Shown: piece after piece, positions 60,401-64,000 of the stretch | Layout of the letters: each line of letters starts with the position of its first letter | Position numbering within the stretch: position 1 is the stretch's first letter | DNA from: Hyphodiscus hymeniophilus | Taxonomy: Eukaryota; Ascomycota; Leotiomycetes; Helotiales; Hyphodiscaceae | NCBI GenBank assembly: GCA_016508695.1 | Contig: VNKQ01000004.1 | Coordinates: 434,001-498,000, forward strand | Length of the DNA stretch: 64,000 nt | Reading direction: 5' to 3' | The notes under the pieces: generated by a model | Databases searched by the model: none | The model's input: only the letters and a program-made list of their open reading frames with translations | Told to the model about the DNA's origin: nothing | Translations under genes and position numbers: made by a program

Positions 60401-61808
60401 TGTTGCGCAGTTCGAGGCAGAGGATTGGGCAAGGAGAGTCGCTCTGGCTCCGTCGACAAGTGGTAAACTTGGTGACAAAATGTGGTTGAAGAAGAAGTGG
60501 TACTGCAGATACGATGTCAGGCTGATCAGATGTTCAGCCCAGCATGAACTTGCAGATGCAGCAGTGGATCTGGAAATGGGGCTCTCAAGTATGTTGGTAG
60601 GTAGATAACATACCTTGAGGTATGTACTTGCAAGGATTGTGGGGGTGTCAACAGAAGGCGCGTTGCTGGCGGCAACCACCTAAGTCGCGGTTCTTAGCGC
60701 TATCCCTGAACTTTAAATCTCTTGGTGCCTCCTCCTCCGTAGAGCTTCGGATTCCTTTCCTCACAGAAAAATGAACCAGTTTAAATTCCTAAAGGTGTGA
60801 AATACGACAGATAGCAATCAACTTTCGGCATGCAGTTTGCAAGTGTAGACTGTTGCTGCGAAGGATTGTTGGGTTCTCAAAGCCTCTAATCATTGGGCCA
60901 TTGGTTGGCTGATGCTGAACCTCAGGCAAGAATCCGAGTGAGGCTCTTTTCAGTCACGGGTTCTGTTCTGTTCCTTTTCAATGACATTCTTTTTTCCCTC
61001 TGCACTTAGATTGCAATTCTCCTGCCGCTACTTGTAAATGTGCTGTAAATTCTCATCAGATTCTGGTCTGCTGTATCAAAGGTCTAATGAGGCGAAAAAC
61101 ATGGGTGAATTTCTATTGATGACATCACCGTAATTGGTAAATATTGACATCATTTTTGCTCGTTTGTGGCACCCGGTTTTAGGCGGGGTAGGTAAGGTAG
61201 ATTGCATGGAGGGGCAGTTTAATGGAGGCGTTCTTCCCTGGCTGCAAGGCTAAATCCTATCTGGCTGCAACTGGCTGATTTAGATGTTGCCAGTCCAGCC
61301 AGTCCAGCCAGTCCATACGAGAGTCAACGCAGGATGCAAGAAGAGAGTGTAAGAGGCAGGTGAAGGATGTCATTCGTGGGCATATCCGTAGCTATCACGC
61401 CTTGCCCACCATCGTCCCATTCTGTATTCTGTCTCAGCTCCAAACAAGGGTGGTTCAGCCTGATGTGTTGTGTGTGTTGGAAAGAAAGCATCCCTGGTGT
61501 ACCTACTGTCCCCTATGACGTTGCTGCCTTCCTGCCCTCCTGCCCTCCTGCCCTCCTGCCCTCCTGCCCTCCTGCCCTCGTTCTCATATGGCGTCTTCCT
61601 CGCCTGCGCGGGAAGGAGCATGACCCTGTGTGTTGACTTCCCACTAGCGTTGTCGCCCTCTTACAAAACTATTTCTCCAGACCCTCCCCTCCGTCTTCTC
61701 CTCTTACCAACCTCACCTTCATACAACCTTCTATCTACTACTTCAACTTCATCTTCCCACCTTACAAATCAACATCCGAAATACCAACAAACAACCCCAT
61801 CACTCAAC
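60401..61808. promoter_or_regulatory. Divergent DBF2 / HSP9-like intergenic region
   Basis: 1.4 kb. Holds the CCTGCCCT minisatellite (61531-61578) and two STRE-like CCCCT words at 61510-61514 and 61686-61690 upstream of the stress-protein gene, with a CT-rich leader. CCAGTCCAGCCAGTCCAG-like short repeats occur near 61285-61313. Confidence 0.5.
61531..61578 (+). repeat. Six perfect tandem copies of CCTGCCCT
   Basis: An 8-bp unit repeated six times without change, about 230 bp before the stress-protein start codon. Confidence 0.95.
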
Positions 61809-62502
61809 ATGTCTGACAACTTGTAAGCTTACTCCCCCTCGCTCGCGTTTGCTCGCTGCCTTGCCCCCGCCAATTTCACTTTCAAGCCTGATCAGGTCAA
61901 CGCATACTTCCTCTCAGACCATCACTAACAGTTACAAGGCGCAAGGGTGTTGGTGAGCAGGCTCAGGAGAAGCTCAAGCCCGACTCCCAGAAGTCCTACA
62001 CCGAGGTTGCTTCCGACAAGGCTACCGGTCTCGCTGACCAGGCTGCTGGTGCTCTCCAACCTGGTATGTTCCCGATCCTAATTGTCATTATGGACAGATA
62101 TTGACAAGACATCAGAGGGCGACAAGTCTATCACCCAGAAGGCGTCCGACTCCACTCGTAGCGGCGTTAATGATGCTCAAGACGGCGGTGCTTCCCTACT
62201 TGACCAGGCCAAGGATACTGCTTCATCTGTTACCAACTCCGCGTCCGACACCACTCGCAGCGGCGTTGATGGTGCCCAAGATGGCGGTTCTTCTCTGCTT
62301 GAGCAGGCCAAGGATACTGCTACGTCTGTCGTCAATACTGCCGGTGACTACTTGAACCTTGCAAGTAAGTCAATCTCAGACACCATCAACTCTGCATGTT
62401 AGTACTTGCCCTACACATCTCTTCTTTCCAATGCTGACAGTTTCTCCAGCCGGCGCCACCAAGGACACCGCCAAGGATGCTGAGTCTAAGGCTCGGGAGT
62501 AA
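61809..62502 (+). CDS. HSP9/HSP12-type stress protein with tandem internal repeat
   Basis: Small hydrophilic stress-induced protein of the fungal HSP9/HSP12 (Awh11) family, thought to protect membranes. Exons 61809-61822, 61939-62063, 62116-62364 and 62450-62502 (introns 116, 52, 85 nt) give 146 residues, longer than the usual 80-110. The start MSDNLRKGVGEQAQEKLKPD and the block GLADQAAGALQP are the family signature. A 33-residue unit then occurs twice (62142-62240 and 62241-62339): ASDSTRSGVNDAQDGGASLL..., ASDTTRSGVDGAQDGGSSLL.... The second intron could also end at 62097 (34 nt), adding six residues in frame; I prefer 62115 because it gives QPEGDKSITQK and a normal intron length. Upstream STRE-like CCCCT words fit stress regulation. 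Confidence 0.88.
62142..62339 (+). repeat. Two in-frame 99-bp tandem copies inside the stress-protein gene
   Basis: The copies at 62142-62240 and 62241-62339 encode near-identical 33-residue units with several synonymous and conservative changes. Confidence 0.9.
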
Positions 62503-63847
62503 GCACCTCCTCGATACCCTTCCTTGGATTCTTGCGGATAGTGGACGGAAATATACTTCGTTGTGTTCGGGCTTTATGATGGACACTCTTATTTCTCCTT
62601 GACGGCTTGACTTTTGCGATGGATACCATGGGCTTTTGCGGGTCTGGATGGTTTGCTTTTCTACACAGCATGGGTTATGGGATTACGATACTGCTGCCTA
62701 CGGGTTAATGACAAAAAGTCATATCTGCCTCTGTTTTGACATGAATCCATGTGATTCGACATTCCCTCTCCTGCCATGTTACCGTCTCCATATTCATCTT
62801 TATTTTTAACATGGAGAATGGGCAACATTCGTACCCTCGACCGCTTTTTTTTTTTCATCTATCATGTCCACCCAGTATACTTCAGTAAGTTAACTTCATT
62901 TTATCTACCGCAACTCATATAACTATGTCCCATCTCCCACCGACTCAAAACCTCCTCATACTCCTATTCTCACCTCGGTAAAGCTCTTGGTAGCGTGACA
63001 CTATAATCACCATTTCAAAAGACTTCAACAATGCCTTCCCTAAGCATCCTTCCTCTTCCCTCCATCTCGGCCTCACCAGCCTCCTCATTATCACCCATAT
63101 AGACATCCAATCAGACCCAACAAACGGCAAATCTGACTCTCAAATCCCCATCGTCCGACGATTCTGCACGCATAAGAACTTTTAGAACGGCCTGAAATCA
63201 TTTCCGTGCGTGATTTTCCTCTCCAAGACAAGCCTCACAGGCTGCCGTGCTGAATAGTTTGTTCTTGCCTACTCTTCCTGGCTCTTAAAGTTCCTCTTCA
63301 TACCATTGGAAATCAGATCAAGCTCCATATTCGAAGCTTCCCTTGGAGAGGTCTTGGAGAGCTGGGGAGGTCTGGAATGAAGGATGGATGAGAGTGAGAT
63401 GTTGCGCCTTTCGTAGGAGCCTTGCTTGATGAAGCACGTGGTGAGGCGGAAGGAGGGCAGCGAGGCTTGAGAGGAAACTCGAGTTCGAGGACGGGATCGG
63501 GATCGGGATCGGGATCGGGATCGGGATCGGGGAATGGAATGCAGTGAGAGGCGAAGAGCTAGATGTTGTGGCGGAGCTAGGATGGGAGAGCGCAGGAGGA
63601 GGTGAATCGAGGCGTTAATGTTGTGGTTGCTGTTGATGATTGATGGGTGATGGATGATGACGGTTGCTCGCGTGTTCCGAGATGTGATAGGGGCCAACAG
63701 CTTCAGGCACTCGAGTACCGGTTCTCTGATGGTGTCTTCCAGAATCTTTTGATGAGAAAGCAAAGTGCATCCATGTGTCGGGAGTGTACTGCTTTGCTTC
63801 CCAGATTGTCGGTTGTACAACACAGCAGGACCATATTCTCGTCTTCG
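62503..63847. other. Non-coding right-hand region
   Basis: 3' flank of the stress-protein gene, a T-run near 62846-62855 and the GGGATC repeat. The open frame at 63269-63880 (-) is largely repeat-driven (Ser-Arg from GGGATC) and I do not accept it as a gene. Confidence 0.45.
63492..63531. repeat. GGGATC hexanucleotide repeat
   Basis: Six consecutive GGGATC units; the minus strand would read Arg-Ser dipeptides. Confidence 0.9.
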
Positions 63848-63979
63848 ACTTCTACTTCCACTTCCAAACGCACCACTCAATCAAGGTCTCATCGTTCCAC
63901 TCCTTCTTTGGCAACTTCTACTTCCACTTCCAAACGCACCATTCAATCAAGGTCTCATCGTCCCACTCCTTCTTTGGCA
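63848..63979. repeat. 66-bp tandem duplication
   Basis: Two adjacent 66-bp copies (63848-63913 and 63914-63979) differing at two positions. On the minus strand each contains the same TAG, at 63854-63852 and 63920-63918. Confidence 0.95.
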
Positions 63980-64000
63980 ACTCCTCCTTCCCCTCCTCCA
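63918..64000 (-). CDS. Possible C-terminal end of a gene entering from the right edge
   Basis: The minus frame from the window edge encodes 26 residues ending PKKEWDDETLIEWCVWKWK and TAG. This looks protein-like (acidic-aromatic end), and the following 66 bp are a tandem copy that repeats the same end. The plus strand is also open here, so strand and reality are uncertain. I do not recognise the protein. Confidence 0.3.
   Translation of the reverse strand, partial: EEGKEELPKKEWDDETLIEWCVWKWK

Noticed and set aside
63269..63880. 203-residue minus-strand frame with Arg-Ser repeats
   Set aside because: The RS tract is the translation of the GGGATC repeat; the rest resembles no protein and has no splice support.

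Overview
The window is nuclear DNA of a filamentous ascomycete (Pezizomycotina; Leotiomycetes is my best guess, from protein flavour only). Genes carry short introns, mostly 45-115 nt, with GT...AG ends and CTAAC/CTGAC-like branch sites. They lie about 2-3 kb apart on both strands, without operons. I recognise 20 protein genes, one tRNA-derived locus, and a possible further coding end at the right edge.

Layout, left to right: 3' part of an NCS1 purine-cytosine permease (-, cut by the left edge); ATP12 F1-ATPase assembly chaperone (+); a 3.3 kb gap; a long OSH1-type oxysterol-binding protein (+); an unknown helical protein (-); an MCT-like MFS transporter (-); TRM44 tRNA methyltransferase (-), divergent from ribosomal protein eL24 (+); a tRNA-Glu(CTC)-derived locus; IVY1-like protein (-); acyl-protein thioesterase 1 (+); Nup53-type nucleoporin (-); FMP46-like thioredoxin-fold protein (+); a 1.3-kilo-residue RRM protein (+); an accessory stretch with two convergent multidrug MFS transporters (DHA1 +, DHA2 -) and a GH71 alpha-1,3-glucanase (-); SMC5 (+); a GC-rich SDR (+); a roughly 6-7 kb gene-poor stretch; a PCL/Pho80-type cyclin (+); a degenerate MYND-finger protein (+); a Dbf2/Sid2-type NDR kinase (-); and an HSP9/HSP12-type stress protein (+). 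Most are core housekeeping genes of mitochondria, lipid traffic, vacuole, nuclear pore, genome maintenance, cell cycle and septation. They do not form one pathway.

The most interesting signal is at the end of the thioesterase gene. Its UGA stop is followed by CAATCA, which fits the CARYYA readthrough context, and the same frame stays open for 77 codons encoding an acidic linker, one hydrophobic membrane segment and a basic tail. This suggests a readthrough isoform anchored in a membrane. Second is a tRNA-Glu(CTC) that keeps acceptor, D and anticodon arms and an anticodon-pairing intron, but has 54 nt inserted in its T-stem between AGG repeats. Third, five conserved genes carry one-base frame breaks, most in or beside short G/C runs, which probably reflects assembly errors and should be checked before any is called a pseudogene.
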